Positions 8,586 through 21,482 of a stretch of DNA of 64,000 bases are shown piece by piece. The DNA comes from Campylobacter sp. 19-13652 (GTDB taxonomy: Bacteria > Campylobacterota > Campylobacteria > Campylobacterales > Campylobacteraceae). The stretch lies in assembly GCF_019702925.1 (NCBI RefSeq), contig NZ_AP024713.1, positions 1,178,001 through 1,242,000 of the forward strand, read 5' to 3'. A program made the translations under genes and the position numbers. Position 1 is the first letter of the stretch, and every line of letters starts with the position of its first letter. The notes below the pieces were generated by a model. That model saw nothing but the letters and a program-made list of their open reading frames with translations, was not told where the DNA came from and did not search any database.

Positions 8586-9405
8586 AAAATCCAAAGAGAT
8601 AGTCCAAGAGGCGACAAATAACGAGGTTGCACCTAGTGATATTAGCGGATTTAACGAACTTATGCGCTATATTAAGGAATTTAGTGGTGTTGATTTAGAG
8701 CAAAAGCGAGACATAACCATGCAGCGCCTTAGTAGTTTTGCTAAAAATAACAGCATAAGCACCTATGCGATGCTGCTTTCACGCATTAAAAGCAACACCG
8801 AACTAAGGCAGGATATATTAAATTTAGTAACCGTAAATGAGACCTATTTTTACAGGGAGCTAGCCCAGCTAAAAGATGTCATAGCCTACGCAAAAAGCCT
8901 AGGCAGCGCTCGAATACTCTGCGCCCCTTGCAGTAGCGGAGATGAGGTTTATTCTATCGCTATGCTAGCTTATGAGGCAAGCTTACCAAATCCTCTAATT
9001 AGCATAACTGGCATAGACATAAACTCAGAGGCCATAGCTCAGTGCAATGCTGGCGAGTACTCTCCTAGAAGCCTGCACCGCCTAAGCGAGGAGCAAAAAA
9101 AGCAGTTTTTTGAAAATATGGGGGATAAATTTTTAATAAAGAAATCCATGCTCGCAAAGTGTGAGTTTAAGATAATAAATGTCTTTGATGATGCGCTTTT
9201 TGGGCTTGGGAAATTTGATATAGTGCTTTCAAGAAATATGATGATATATTTTGATGATGATTTTAGACTAAAGTGTATTGAGCGGCTTGCAAAGGTACTA
9301 AAAAGCGGCGGTAGGCTCTATGCTGGGCATGCTGATTTGGTGCCTAATAGCAGGGAATATGAGAAAAAATTTATAAACGGTAGCAGCTTTTATGAGAGGG
9401 TTTAG
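8575..9405 (+). CDS. cheR: Chemotaxis receptor methyltransferase CheR
   Basis: CheR uses S-adenosylmethionine to methylate receptor glutamates. The N-terminal helical domain (about residues 20-75) is followed by the linker with TVNETYFYRE, which is diagnostic of CheR. The methyltransferase domain starts with ILCAPCSSGDEVYSIAM, then GIDIN, and has the ARNMMIYF-type segment as SRNMMIYFDDDF near residue 220. Length (276) is normal and there is no TPR extension. It overlaps cheB and ends in a four-base convergent overlap with the MFS gene at 9402-9405. Confidence 0.95.
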   Translation: MFFKKSKEIVQEATNNEVAPSDISGFNELMRYIKEFSGVDLEQKRDITMQRLSSFAKNNSISTYAMLLSRIKSNTELRQDILNLVTVNETYFYRELAQLKDVIAYAKSLGSARILCAPCSSGDEVYSIAMLAYEASLPNPLISITGIDINSEAIAQCNAGEYSPRSLHRLSEEQKKQFFENMGDKFLIKKSMLAKCEFKIINVFDDALFGLGKFDIVLSRNMMIYFDDDFRLKCIERLAKVLKSGGRLYAGHADLVPNSREYEKKFINGSSFYERV

Positions 9406-10598
9406 GAGAGCTTAAAGGCTCTTTTAACCCATAAAAGATAAACCGCCCCCACAAAAAATAAAACCCCCAAAATCGCCGTAATAAGGCTTAAGCTAAATCC
9501 AGCGTCAAAAAGCCAGCCTATCACAAATGACGTAAGCGAGCCTACGCTTAAAAATATCATGTCAGTATATGCCACGACCCTGCCGTAAAATCTCTCATCG
9601 GTGTGGGTTTGAATGAGCGTATATGTGTAAGACCAAAGCGTAGAGGTAAAAAATCCGGCCACAAAAAGCCCTATAAAAGCGGCGTAAAAGTCAAACTGAA
9701 ACAAAGCCCAAAGCACTATCCCCACACCCTGTCCTAAATACAAAAATACAAGCGTGGAGTTGTTTGTAAAGCGGCTTAAAATAGCTGGAGAGATCATTAA
9801 AGCAACTGCACGAACGCCGTTTGTAAAGCCTATGGCTAGTGGGATTGAGATGACTGCGGCGTATTTATACTCCGCTAAAAGTGCCACAAGTGTGTCATAA
9901 GCAGTAAGCCCTACAAAGCTGTGAAGGAGGATTAAATTTAACACAAGCGGATTTTGACGCAGATAGCTAAGCCCACTTTTAAGCATGGCTAGGGCTCGTT
10001 CTGATTTATGGCTTGCCTCTATGTCTGCCTTAAGGCGAAGCAGTATAAAAAAAGCCAGCAAAAATAGCGCAAAATCAAACAAAAATGCACTAACTATGCC
10101 AAAAAAGTGGATATAAACCCCAGCCAAACTCATGCCAGCCGTGTAGCTTACAGCCCAGATTATGGAGTGGATTTCATTTGCTAGCTTTAGCTCGGATTTG
10201 CTTAAAATTCTAGGAAGCAGGCTCATCTGCGTCTGAAAGCTAACTCCAGCCACGCCCATTCTAATAAAAATAAGCCCCACCAAAAGCCACAAAAGCTTAA
10301 TATCATCGATAAAAACAAGCAAAAGCACGCTAAAAGTCTCAATAAGTAACGCACCCATTAAAAGCGACTTTGGTCTTATCCTATCTATAAGCACTCCGCT
10401 AAATGGCGCTAGTACAACTCCAGGAATAAATGCCATAGCTGCGCAAAGCGTAATCGCCCAAACTGGGGCTTTAAGCTCAATAAGCAGGGTAAAAATACCA
10501 GTATGCGAAAACCACGCACCAAAATAGCAAATAAGCTGTACAGTGCTTAAAATGCGGAAGTTTTCGTTATTTTTTAATAAATTTATAAAATCTCTCAT
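9402..10598 (-). CDS. Major facilitator superfamily exporter, CjaB-like
   Basis: An inner-membrane protein of 398 residues with about 12 predicted membrane segments. The MFS loop 2-3 motif is recognisable as APFSGVLIDRIRPK near residues 65-78. The N-terminal stretch QLICYFGAWFSHTGIFTLL resembles the MFS_3 group, which includes EntS-type exporters and Campylobacter CjaB (Cj0981c). The C. jejuni cjaB gene also follows the pepD-cmoB region, which supports the match. The substrate is unknown. It is the last gene of the long minus-strand run, 14 bases after cmoA. Confidence 0.8.
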   Translation of the reverse strand: MRDFINLLKNNENFRILSTVQLICYFGAWFSHTGIFTLLIELKAPVWAITLCAAMAFIPGVVLAPFSGVLIDRIRPKSLLMGALLIETFSVLLLVFIDDIKLLWLLVGLIFIRMGVAGVSFQTQMSLLPRILSKSELKLANEIHSIIWAVSYTAGMSLAGVYIHFFGIVSAFLFDFALFLLAFFILLRLKADIEASHKSERALAMLKSGLSYLRQNPLVLNLILLHSFVGLTAYDTLVALLAEYKYAAVISIPLAIGFTNGVRAVALMISPAILSRFTNNSTLVFLYLGQGVGIVLWALFQFDFYAAFIGLFVAGFFTSTLWSYTYTLIQTHTDERFYGRVVAYTDMIFLSVGSLTSFVIGWLFDAGFSLSLITAILGVLFFVGAVYLLWVKRAFKLS

Positions 10599-10611
10599 CG
10601 TAAATTAGCGC

Positions 10612-11319
10612 CTATTTAAAGCAGATAAAGCTCATAAAATTCCCCCACTTAAATACGCTCTCAACATGCGAAAATCCAGCCTCTAGCATAAGCGCGCGGT
10701 TTTCGGCTTCGGTGTAGGGGATTAAGACATTCTCTAACGCCTCGCGCTTTTGGGCTATTTCGTAGCGCGAATAGCCCTGAGCTAGTTTATACTCCTCATA
10801 AATATCTATCATCTCCTTTGCTAGACGCTTATCCTCATAGATTATCTTTTCACTAAAAATAAATACCCCACCATCGCTTAGCCCACTGCATATACGTGCG
10901 GCAAGCTCGCTACGGCGAATTGGACGGATAAACTGCATGGTGTAGTTTAAAATAATCGCTTCATAGCCTGAGGGCTTAAACGCTAATATATCGCCCATGC
11001 TAAGCTTGATTTCTGCGCCAAAGGCCTTGCATTTTGCCTGCGCACGCTCTATCATCGCACTTGCTTCATCAATACCAAAAAGCAGCAAATCAGGGCGTTT
11101 TTGCCAAAGCAAAAGTAGGGTAGTTGCAGTCGAACAGCCAAGATCCATTACTCTTGCGCCACAAGGCAGCCTTTTAGCCAGCAGGTTAGTTATTAGCGCA
11201 CTTGAGACATCGTAGTATGGCACGCTTCTATTTATCATATCATCAAATACGCTTGCCACGCTAGCATCAAATTCAAACTGCTTATCACGTGCGCTTAAAA
11301 ATAGCTCATCTTTTAGCAA
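10612..11319 (-). CDS. cmoA: Carboxy-S-adenosyl-L-methionine synthase CmoA
   Basis: CmoA converts S-adenosylmethionine and prephenate into carboxy-SAM, the donor used by CmoB for tRNA wobble uridine modification. The motifs are RVMDLGCSTATTLL (glycine-rich SAM loop), NYTMQFI, and the N-terminal FDASVASVFDDMINRSVPYY that is strongly conserved in CmoA. The 235-residue length is standard. It starts seven bases inside ribF. Having cmoA and cmoB 4 kb apart in one window supports both calls. Confidence 0.92.
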   Translation of the reverse strand: MLKDELFLSARDKQFEFDASVASVFDDMINRSVPYYDVSSALITNLLAKRLPCGARVMDLGCSTATTLLLLWQKRPDLLLFGIDEASAMIERAQAKCKAFGAEIKLSMGDILAFKPSGYEAIILNYTMQFIRPIRRSELAARICSGLSDGGVFIFSEKIIYEDKRLAKEMIDIYEEYKLAQGYSRYEIAQKREALENVLIPYTEAENRALMLEAGFSHVESVFKWGNFMSFICFK

Positions 11320-12129
11320 AGTATCTCTCCTGCTGTTTTTATATCAAGCTCTATCTGCTTTTTTAGTTCGGCTAGGCTGGGGAATTTAAAATTATCTCGA
11401 ATATGTTTAATAAATTCCACCCTAACCCTACCGCTAATCTCGCCCAAATCCCTAAAAAGCACATGCGTCTCAAAGGCATATCTGCCGTCAGTACTAGCCC
11501 TATGCCCTAAAAAGCTCACACTATCATAGTACTGAGTGCCTAAAATAGTGCGAGTAGCGTAAACTCCGTCCTTTGGCAGGACATAACTACTGGTGGATAA
11601 ATTTATAGTAGCAAAAAGCTCCTTGTGCCCTAGCCCCTGCCCCCTAATAACATCAGCGCACACTCCATAAGCCCTACCCAAAAGCCGCCTAGCCTCGCTT
11701 ACATCTGCTCGAAACAGCATACTGCGAATAAGCGCACTATGCACACTAAAGCCATCCAGCCTAAACTCAGGCACAACCAAAGTCTCGCCATCAAAAAGCT
11801 CCATAAGCTCATTTACGCCAGAAGTCCTGGACTTTCCAAAGCGAAAATCATACCCTACAACTATCTGCTTTAAGCTTTTAAATTCCTTTTGCAAAATAGC
11901 GACAAACTCACCCCCATCTAGATCCTTGATGCGATTAATATCAAGCACATAAACAGATTTTTCAATCAAACTAATACGCTCGGCTATGGTCGTTAAATAC
12001 GGGCTTTGATGCGTGTCAATAAGTAGCACGGCACCACTTTTGCCAAGGAGGGAGATAAGCTCTTTATGCCCTAAATGCACCCCGTCAAATCTACCTATAG
12101 CAAGCTGCGTAACCTCATCTACGCTAGCC

Positions 12130-15919
<3,790 letters not shown>

Positions 15920-15923
<4 letters not shown>

Positions 15924-16543
15924 CTGCGTCCTTTGTGTAAGATTAAGAGCAAAAGCGGGGTCAAAAGAGCGTGGGATTTAGCATTTAAATCAGCTAGTGA
16001 TATTAGCTTGTAAAAATACTCATACTCATCTAAGCTAAATCGCATTCCAATCCTGATTGCCTCATCAATAATAGCTGAAATTACCGCTTTTAGGTCGTTT
16101 TTTGCAATCTCTCCTACCCTTTCGCCAGCCTCTATCTTGTCTAAAAACTCAAGCATACTTTTTAGAGTGAGGGTTTGTAAATTTAAATCCAGCTCGTATC
16201 TTTGAGTATTTGCACTATCTTTTGTAAGAACAGGAAGCCTTGAGCGAATAGTTGGTAAAAAAAGGCTTTTAGCGGAGGCAGCTAAGATAAAAACGATATT
16301 TTTAGGCGGTTCTTCGATGATTTTTAAAAGTGCATTTTGAGCCGCACTTGAGTAAGCGCCAGCAAGCACTACGATAAATTTTTGGCTAACCTCAGCTATA
16401 TAAGCCTCTGAAATAATGGCTCTAGCGTCATCTACTAAAAGCTCATCTGTTTCAAAAAATCTTAGTGAATTTATGCCGTATTTGGCTATTAGCTCATCTT
16501 TTAGGGCATTAAAATCGCCGCTAATAATAATGCAAGAGCTCAA
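15920..16543 (-). CDS. holB: DNA polymerase III delta-prime-like subunit
   Basis: The 207-residue protein matches the short HolB of Campylobacter (Cj0584 position). It retains the clamp-loader AAA+ sensor segment FIVVLAGAYSSAAQNALLKIIEEPPKNIVFIL, where LLKIIEEPP is the classic delta-prime/gamma signature, and SRLPVL with the Ser-Arg finger. It has no P-loop near the N-terminus, as expected of delta-prime. The C-terminal domain is reduced. Both ends overlap neighbours by four bases (hobA and folP), so translation is coupled. Confidence 0.88.
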
Positions 16544-17082
16544 ACACTCGCCTTTGCTAAAAGCACCGCATCCACGCTTTTGCTAAAAAGCTTAAATAAA
16601 GAGACAAGCTTATTATCAAGCCTCTCATCAGAGCTATTTAGATAAAAGCCATTTTGAGACTGCTCATCAAATAGCCACATGTAGCTCATGTCACTTGACT
16701 TAGCCAGTGCCGCCCTAGTATCAGAGCTTTTGCCTATGTAAAAATAGACAAAGCCGTTTGCAAAAGTAATGCTAAGCATATCCTCAAGCAGGTCTGATTG
16801 TTCCTTTACACTTATCTCATCAAAGCGAGGATATAGCGCTCGCAAGGAAAAAAACGGCAACATCGGACGTGTGGCTGGCAGGGGATTTATATGAGATAGA
16901 AAATACTTCTCAAACCACTCCCGCTCCCTATCTGTGATGATGATAAATGCTCGCCCTTGCAAAAGATACGACAGCCTAGTAGCCAGCAGCGGCGCCCACT
17001 CGCTTAGACGCTGCTCCATCCAGCTCATGCCCACACCCTCATCACGTATAGCAGCTAGGCTCCAGCTCCTAAAATCCTGCAT
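16540..17082 (-). CDS. hobA: HobA, DnaA-binding initiation factor
   Basis: HobA is an epsilonproteobacterial protein (HP1230, Cj0583) that binds domain I of DnaA and helps it assemble on oriC; it is a structural relative of DiaA. The N-terminus FRSWSLAAIRDEGVGMSWMEQRLSEW and the segment PFFSLRALYPR match the family. The 180 residues correspond to its usual length. The gene position between lysC and holB is the same as in C. jejuni and supports the name. Confidence 0.88.
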   Translation of the reverse strand: MQDFRSWSLAAIRDEGVGMSWMEQRLSEWAPLLATRLSYLLQGRAFIIITDREREWFEKYFLSHINPLPATRPMLPFFSLRALYPRFDEISVKEQSDLLEDMLSITFANGFVYFYIGKSSDTRAALAKSSDMSYMWLFDEQSQNGFYLNSSDERLDNKLVSLFKLFSKSVDAVLLAKASV

Positions 17083-17089
17083 AAAAGAC

Positions 17090-18292
17090 CTAAGCGTCGA
17101 GCTTATAAGCGTCGTGAAGCACCCTCACCGCAAGCTCGCCGTACTTTTGATCTACTATCATGGATAGTTTTATTTCGCTAGTTGAGATCATCTGTATATT
17201 TATGCCTTCACGCGCTAGCGTCTCAAACGCTAGACATGCCACGCCACTGTGGCTTTTCATGCCTACGCCAACGACTGAAACTTTTACGATAGCGTCGTTA
17301 AATTCGATATGTTTAGCAGCCTGAAGCTTATCCATAGCGCGTCTTGCGATTTCTAGCTCATTTTGAGGCACTGTAAAGCCTAGATTTGTAGTACCGTCGT
17401 GTCCGACGTTTTGGATTATCATATCTACGTTTACATTCTCTTTTGCTAGAGTGGTAAATATCTCAGCCGCGATACCAGGCTTATCTACTACGCCCCTAAG
17501 TGTAACGCGCGCTTGATTTTTATCCAATGCTATGCCGCTTACTAAAACTGCTTCCATTATATTATCCTCTCCTGTTATTAATGTACCTTCATTATCGTTA
17601 AAGCTGCTTCTAGTTACTAGCTTTACATTTAGCTTTTTAGCTAGCTCGACTGAGCGATTTTGCAGGACTTTTGCCCCTGCGCTTGCAAGCTCTAGCATCT
17701 CCTCATAGCTTATTCGCTCTAGCTTTTTTGCCTTTTTCTCTATGCGTGGGTCTGTGGTATAAACTCCATCAACGTCAGTATAAATTTCACACAAATCCGC
17801 CTTTAACGCCCCAGCTACCGCCACAGCAGATAGGTCGCTCCCACCCCTGCCAAGCGTAGTTATGTCTCCATTTTCATCTACGCCCTGAAAGCCAGCTACG
17901 ACTACTACTCTGCCTCTCTCAAGCTCGCTTTTTATCCTAGAGGTGTCAATCTCCTCTATGCGCGCTTTAGTGTGTACACTATCGGTATAAATTTTTGCCA
18001 TAGCGCCAGTTAGCCCCACGGTTTCTATGCCTTTTTCATTTAGTGCGATTGTAAGAAGCGCCGTAGTAACCTGCTCTCCAGAGCTTAAAAGCATATCCAT
18101 AGCTACTGCATTTGGCACCTTGCTAAAATGCTCACCGTACTCTACAAGCTGGTTTGTAACCCCACTCATAGCAGAGACTACCACGACTATATCATTTCCA
18201 TCTTTTTTAGCTCTTGCGACTCTATCTGCCACGGCTTCGATACGCTCTAGCGTACCCACACTAGTGCCGCCATATTTTTGCACTATTAGCAT
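17090..18292 (-). CDS. lysC: Aspartate kinase
   Basis: It phosphorylates aspartate, the first step to lysine/diaminopimelate, threonine and methionine. The kinase domain starts VQKYGGTSVGT at residue 4 and contains GFQG and LGRGGSDLSAVAVA near residue 150. The C-terminal part carries two ACT regulatory domains (about 265-400), with VGVGMKSHSGVA in the second, so feedback control by lysine or threonine is expected. The 400 residues are typical of single-chain aspartate kinase. It directly abuts rppH upstream. Confidence 0.95.
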   Translation of the reverse strand: MLIVQKYGGTSVGTLERIEAVADRVARAKKDGNDIVVVVSAMSGVTNQLVEYGEHFSKVPNAVAMDMLLSSGEQVTTALLTIALNEKGIETVGLTGAMAKIYTDSVHTKARIEEIDTSRIKSELERGRVVVVAGFQGVDENGDITTLGRGGSDLSAVAVAGALKADLCEIYTDVDGVYTTDPRIEKKAKKLERISYEEMLELASAGAKVLQNRSVELAKKLNVKLVTRSSFNDNEGTLITGEDNIMEAVLVSGIALDKNQARVTLRGVVDKPGIAAEIFTTLAKENVNVDMIIQNVGHDGTTNLGFTVPQNELEIARRAMDKLQAAKHIEFNDAIVKVSVVGVGMKSHSGVACLAFETLAREGINIQMISTSEIKLSMIVDQKYGELAVRVLHDAYKLDA

Positions 18293-18760
18293 TTAGATAT
18301 ATCCTTTCTCTTTAAAGTAGCTTAAAACCTTCGCATAAATCGGCTTTTTAAAGTGATTTATACTATCAAGCACGCTATTTGCATTTACAAATTTATACTC
18401 ACTAAACTCAGCCTCATGCGTACCTAGCACTATCTTTGCACTCGGTCTAAGACGCACTAAAAAATACTTCTGCGTCTGTCCGTCATAATTATAAGTCTTT
18501 TTACTGCTCGCCCCAGCTGGAAAATCATAGCTAAGCCACTGAGGATACTCGCCAAGCACCTCTACATCATCGGTGCCTATCTCCTCTCTTAGCTCGCGCT
18601 TAAGAGCCTCAAGCTCACTCTCTCCAGCATCAATGCCACCTTGAGGAAACTGCCAGACGTCCTTTAAGTCAATCCTACGAGCCAAAAAGACCTCACATTT
18701 AAACGGATATGCGCTACTTAGCACGACGGCCGCCACATTTGGTCTGTACTTTTTTTGCAT
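18293..18760 (-). CDS. rppH: RNA pyrophosphohydrolase (Nudix)
   Basis: RppH removes pyrophosphate from 5'-triphosphate mRNA ends and so triggers RNase decay; older annotations call it dinucleoside polyphosphate hydrolase NudH. The Nudix box runs from GGIDAGESELEALKRE to LREEIGT near residues 41-64, with the REEIG core intact. The N-terminal KKYRPNVAAVVL and WQFPQGG are typical of RppH. It is the first gene of the minus-strand run to the MFS gene and is divergent from the hemW-like gene. Confidence 0.93.
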   Translation of the reverse strand: MQKKYRPNVAAVVLSSAYPFKCEVFLARRIDLKDVWQFPQGGIDAGESELEALKRELREEIGTDDVEVLGEYPQWLSYDFPAGASSKKTYNYDGQTQKYFLVRLRPSAKIVLGTHEAEFSEYKFVNANSVLDSINHFKKPIYAKVLSYFKEKGYI

Positions 18761-18784
18761 TCTCTTACCTATTTATTAAAAATC

Positions 18785-18814
18785 TTGACATAGTAGCAAA
18801 AAAGAGTTTATACT
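18785..18814 (+). promoter_or_regulatory. Sigma70-type promoter upstream of the hemW-like gene
   Basis: A full TTGACA at 18785-18790 and TATACT at 18809-18814 are separated by 18 bases. A consensus -35 is unusual for Campylobacter. A second candidate, TAAAAT in TATGCTAAAATGG near 18840-18850, lies closer to the GTG start at 18873. Confidence 0.5.
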
Positions 18815-18872
18815 CGGTTTAAATTTATCTCCACTTTTATGCTAAAATGGCTAAAAATTTAAAGGCTTTATA

Positions 18873-19919
18873 GTGCTACTTTACATACATATACCATTTT
18901 GCGAATCAAAATGCCCCTACTGCGCCTTTGGCTCACTGGTAGGGCAAAAGGATAAATTTAAAGCTTATTTTAAGGCATTAATCAAAGATTTCGATAGCTT
19001 TAGCAAGGATTTAGCAGGAGTTAAATTTGAAACCGTATTTATAGGTGGCGGAACGCCCAGTGTGGTGGATGCCGCACTTTATGAGGAGCTTTTTTTAAAG
19101 ATTAGTCCGTTTTTGGAAAAAGAGGCAGAAATTACCTCTGAAGCTAATCCAAACTCCGCAAGCTTTGAGTGGATTAGCAAAATGAAGGAATTTGGACTAA
19201 ATAGGCTAAGCATGGGCGCACAGAGCTTTTATAATGATAAGCTAAAAATGCTAGGACGCACACATGATAAAAGCGCAGTCTTTAAAGCGGTAGAGGCTGC
19301 AAAAAAAGCAGGACTTAAGCGCATTAGTGTGGATTTAATTTATGGCACAGCACTTGATAATAAAGAGCGCATAAAAGGCGAAGTAGCGGCCATAAAATCG
19401 CTTAACATAAGCCACGCCTCAGCCTATACCCTAACGCTTGAGGAGGGTACGCCATTTCAAAATAGATTGGAGCTTTCAAAAGATGACGAAGCCCTAGCAA
19501 GGCTAGTAAAAGATGAGCTAGAAAATGTGGGGCTTAAGCGCTATGAGGTGTCAAATTTTGGCGATATTTGCAGGCATAATCTAGGATACTGGCAGGGCAA
19601 GGAATATCTTGGAATTGGTGCTTATAGCGTGGGGTTTTTAGGGGGTGCTAGGCTTTATGCGCCAAAGAGCTTAAATCAGTATCTAGCCTCCCCAAACTCT
19701 AGGCAAAAAGAGGTGCTAAGCAGCGATGACATGGTGCTTGAGCGGCTATTTTTGGGGCTTAGAAGCTGCGTAGGTGTAGAGATAAAAAGCCTGCCAAACG
19801 CATGGCAAGAAAAGGCGCAAACACTAATAAATGAAAAAAAGCTCGAACAAAGGGGAGATAAAATTTACGCAAAAGAGTATCTTTTAGCCGATGAGTTAGC
19901 GCTTTACATCACGCTTTAA
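18873..19919 (+). CDS. hemW: HemW-like radical SAM protein (heme chaperone family)
   Basis: A member of the oxygen-independent coproporphyrinogen oxidase-like family. The short HemW form binds and delivers heme rather than oxidising coproporphyrinogen. The radical SAM motif is CESKCPYC at residues 9-16 (CX3CX2C), with FIGGGTPS, SMGAQSF and SVDLIYGT following. The 348 residues lack the N-terminal extension of true HemN (about 450). The start is a GTG. It corresponds to Cj0580c and leads into tatB, as in C. jejuni. Confidence 0.85.
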   Translation: MLLYIHIPFCESKCPYCAFGSLVGQKDKFKAYFKALIKDFDSFSKDLAGVKFETVFIGGGTPSVVDAALYEELFLKISPFLEKEAEITSEANPNSASFEWISKMKEFGLNRLSMGAQSFYNDKLKMLGRTHDKSAVFKAVEAAKKAGLKRISVDLIYGTALDNKERIKGEVAAIKSLNISHASAYTLTLEEGTPFQNRLELSKDDEALARLVKDELENVGLKRYEVSNFGDICRHNLGYWQGKEYLGIGAYSVGFLGGARLYAPKSLNQYLASPNSRQKEVLSSDDMVLERLFLGLRSCVGVEIKSLPNAWQEKAQTLINEKKLEQRGDKIYAKEYLLADELALYITL

Positions 19920-19978
19920 ATTCAAACATAAGTAAAAAAAGGCTAAAATGGCGAGAATTGTTTAAAAAGGGTAAATTT

Positions 19979-20665
19979 ATGTTTGGTATGAGCCTTCCTG
20001 AAATACTTATAATAGCCATAATTGCCGTGCTATTTTTAGGTCCTGATAAACTGCCTGAAGCGATGGTGCAGATTGCAAAATTCTTTAAAACCGTAAAAAA
20101 AGGCGTAAATGACGCAAAAGCGAGCTTTGAATCAGAGATAAAAATAGCCGAACTAAAAGAAGACGCACAAAAGTATAAACAATCCCTAGAAGAGGCCACA
20201 AGCACGGTACGTAAAAAGCTTACATTTGAGGAGCTTGACGAGATAAAGAAAAACTTAAATAGTGGTGCCGAGGCTATAAATAAAGGCTTAAACACCATTA
20301 AAAACCCAGTTAACGCAGTAAAAGACGAGCTAAAAAATCTCTCCAAAGAGCAAATTTTAACCCCTGAGCAAAATAAAAGCGAACTGGCTCAAAATGGCGG
20401 CAGGAGAGCAGCTAGAATGCAAGAATTAAGCGAGCAAACAAAAGCCGATAAAAATAGAGATAGTGATAAATTTGAAAATCTAAGCGCACATGACAAGCCT
20501 AGCGCAATTAACGAGCTAGAGGTAGCAAAAAATTCCAAAACAGCTCAAGAAACATACAGGATAGACAAATTTCAAACAATAAACAAATCTAGCGAAAATA
20601 GTGAGCAAAGCAAGATAAACGAGACTAGCGAAAAAAACCTAAAAAAGGGGGCTAGCGATGTTTGA
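19979..20665 (+). CDS. tatB: Sec-independent translocase subunit TatB
   Basis: TatB receives twin-arginine precursors with TatC. The N-terminus MFGMSLPEILIIAIIAVLFLG is the single membrane helix, followed by the GPDKLPEA hinge and an amphipathic helix, the TatB pattern (GPxxLP). I start at the ATG at 19979, preceded by AAAAGGG; a TTG at 19958 would add seven unlikely residues. At 228 residues it is longer than most TatB, because residues from about 130 form a polar Lys/Glu/Asn/Ser-rich tail, likely disordered. tatC starts inside its last codons. NapA and NapG in this window are probable substrates. Confidence 0.9.
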   Translation: MFGMSLPEILIIAIIAVLFLGPDKLPEAMVQIAKFFKTVKKGVNDAKASFESEIKIAELKEDAQKYKQSLEEATSTVRKKLTFEELDEIKKNLNSGAEAINKGLNTIKNPVNAVKDELKNLSKEQILTPEQNKSELAQNGGRRAARMQELSEQTKADKNRDSDKFENLSAHDKPSAINELEVAKNSKTAQETYRIDKFQTINKSSENSEQSKINETSEKNLKKGASDV

Positions 20666-21482
20666 GGAGCTTCGTCCGCACCTAGCAGAACTTAGAAAGC
20701 GCCTTGGCATTAGCGTAGCGGCTGTGATGATAGCGTTTGTGGCGTGCTTTAGCTTTTGGAATCCGATACTTGATTTTATGACTGCACCGCTAAAGGCGGT
20801 CTTGCCAGCGGGGAGTAATATCATCTTTACCGAGGTGCAAGAGCCGTTTTTTACCGCGATGAAGGTGGCATTTTTTACTGGGCTTGTGGCGAGTTTGCCT
20901 GTGATATTTTGGCAGTTTTGGCTATTTGTGGCACCAGGGCTTTATGAAAATGAGAAAAAATATGTCATACCATTTGTCATTTCAGCTAGCATAATGTTTG
21001 CCTGTGGTGCGGCATTTTGCTATTATGTAGTAACCCCTCTTGGGTTTAAATTTTTAATAAACTTTGGCGGCGAGCTTTTTACCGCACTACCTAAAATAGG
21101 CGATTATGTCGGATTTTTTACAAAGCTTGTCATAGCCTTTGGGGTGGCTTTTGAGCTGCCTGTACTTACATTTTTCTTAGCAAAGCTTGGGCTTGTTGAC
21201 GATGAGGCGCTTAAAAAATTCTTTAAATACGCCGTTGTTATAATATTTATTTTTTCAGCTATAATGACGCCTCCTGACGTACTAAGCCAGTTTTTAATGG
21301 CGTTTCCACTAATGGGACTTTATGGGCTTTCCATCCTAATAGCAAAGCTTGTAAAAAAAGAGGAGGAAAAAGAGGAACAAGCCCAAAATGAGGATGCAAG
21401 CCCCAGCTCAAAAGTAAGCGAATTTGACGAAGTAGAGTATGATGAGGATTTAGATGAAACAGGCGCTAACTCAGACAAATAG
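20658..21482 (+). CDS. tatC: Twin-arginine translocase subunit TatC
   Basis: TatC is the six-helix receptor for twin-arginine signal peptides. Residues 1-15 show FEELRPHLAELRKRL (family LxxHLxELRxRL). The periplasmic loop has FTEVQEPFFTAMKVA and the cytosolic loop has FWQFWLFVAPGLYENEKKY, both diagnostic. The C-terminal 45 residues are acidic and polar. It overlaps tatB by eight bases and queA by 29 bases; queA carries its own GAGG ribosome-binding site inside tatC. Confidence 0.95.
   Translation: MFEELRPHLAELRKRLGISVAAVMIAFVACFSFWNPILDFMTAPLKAVLPAGSNIIFTEVQEPFFTAMKVAFFTGLVASLPVIFWQFWLFVAPGLYENEKKYVIPFVISASIMFACGAAFCYYVVTPLGFKFLINFGGELFTALPKIGDYVGFFTKLVIAFGVAFELPVLTFFLAKLGLVDDEALKKFFKYAVVIIFIFSAIMTPPDVLSQFLMAFPLMGLYGLSILIAKLVKKEEEKEEQAQNEDASPSSKVSEFDEVEYDEDLDETGANSDK

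Noticed and set aside
18293-18760. Naming the Nudix gene a dinucleoside polyphosphate hydrolase (NudH/InvA)
   Set aside because: The YRPNVAAVV start and WQFPQGG segment fit RppH; the older name describes the same family before its mRNA role was known.
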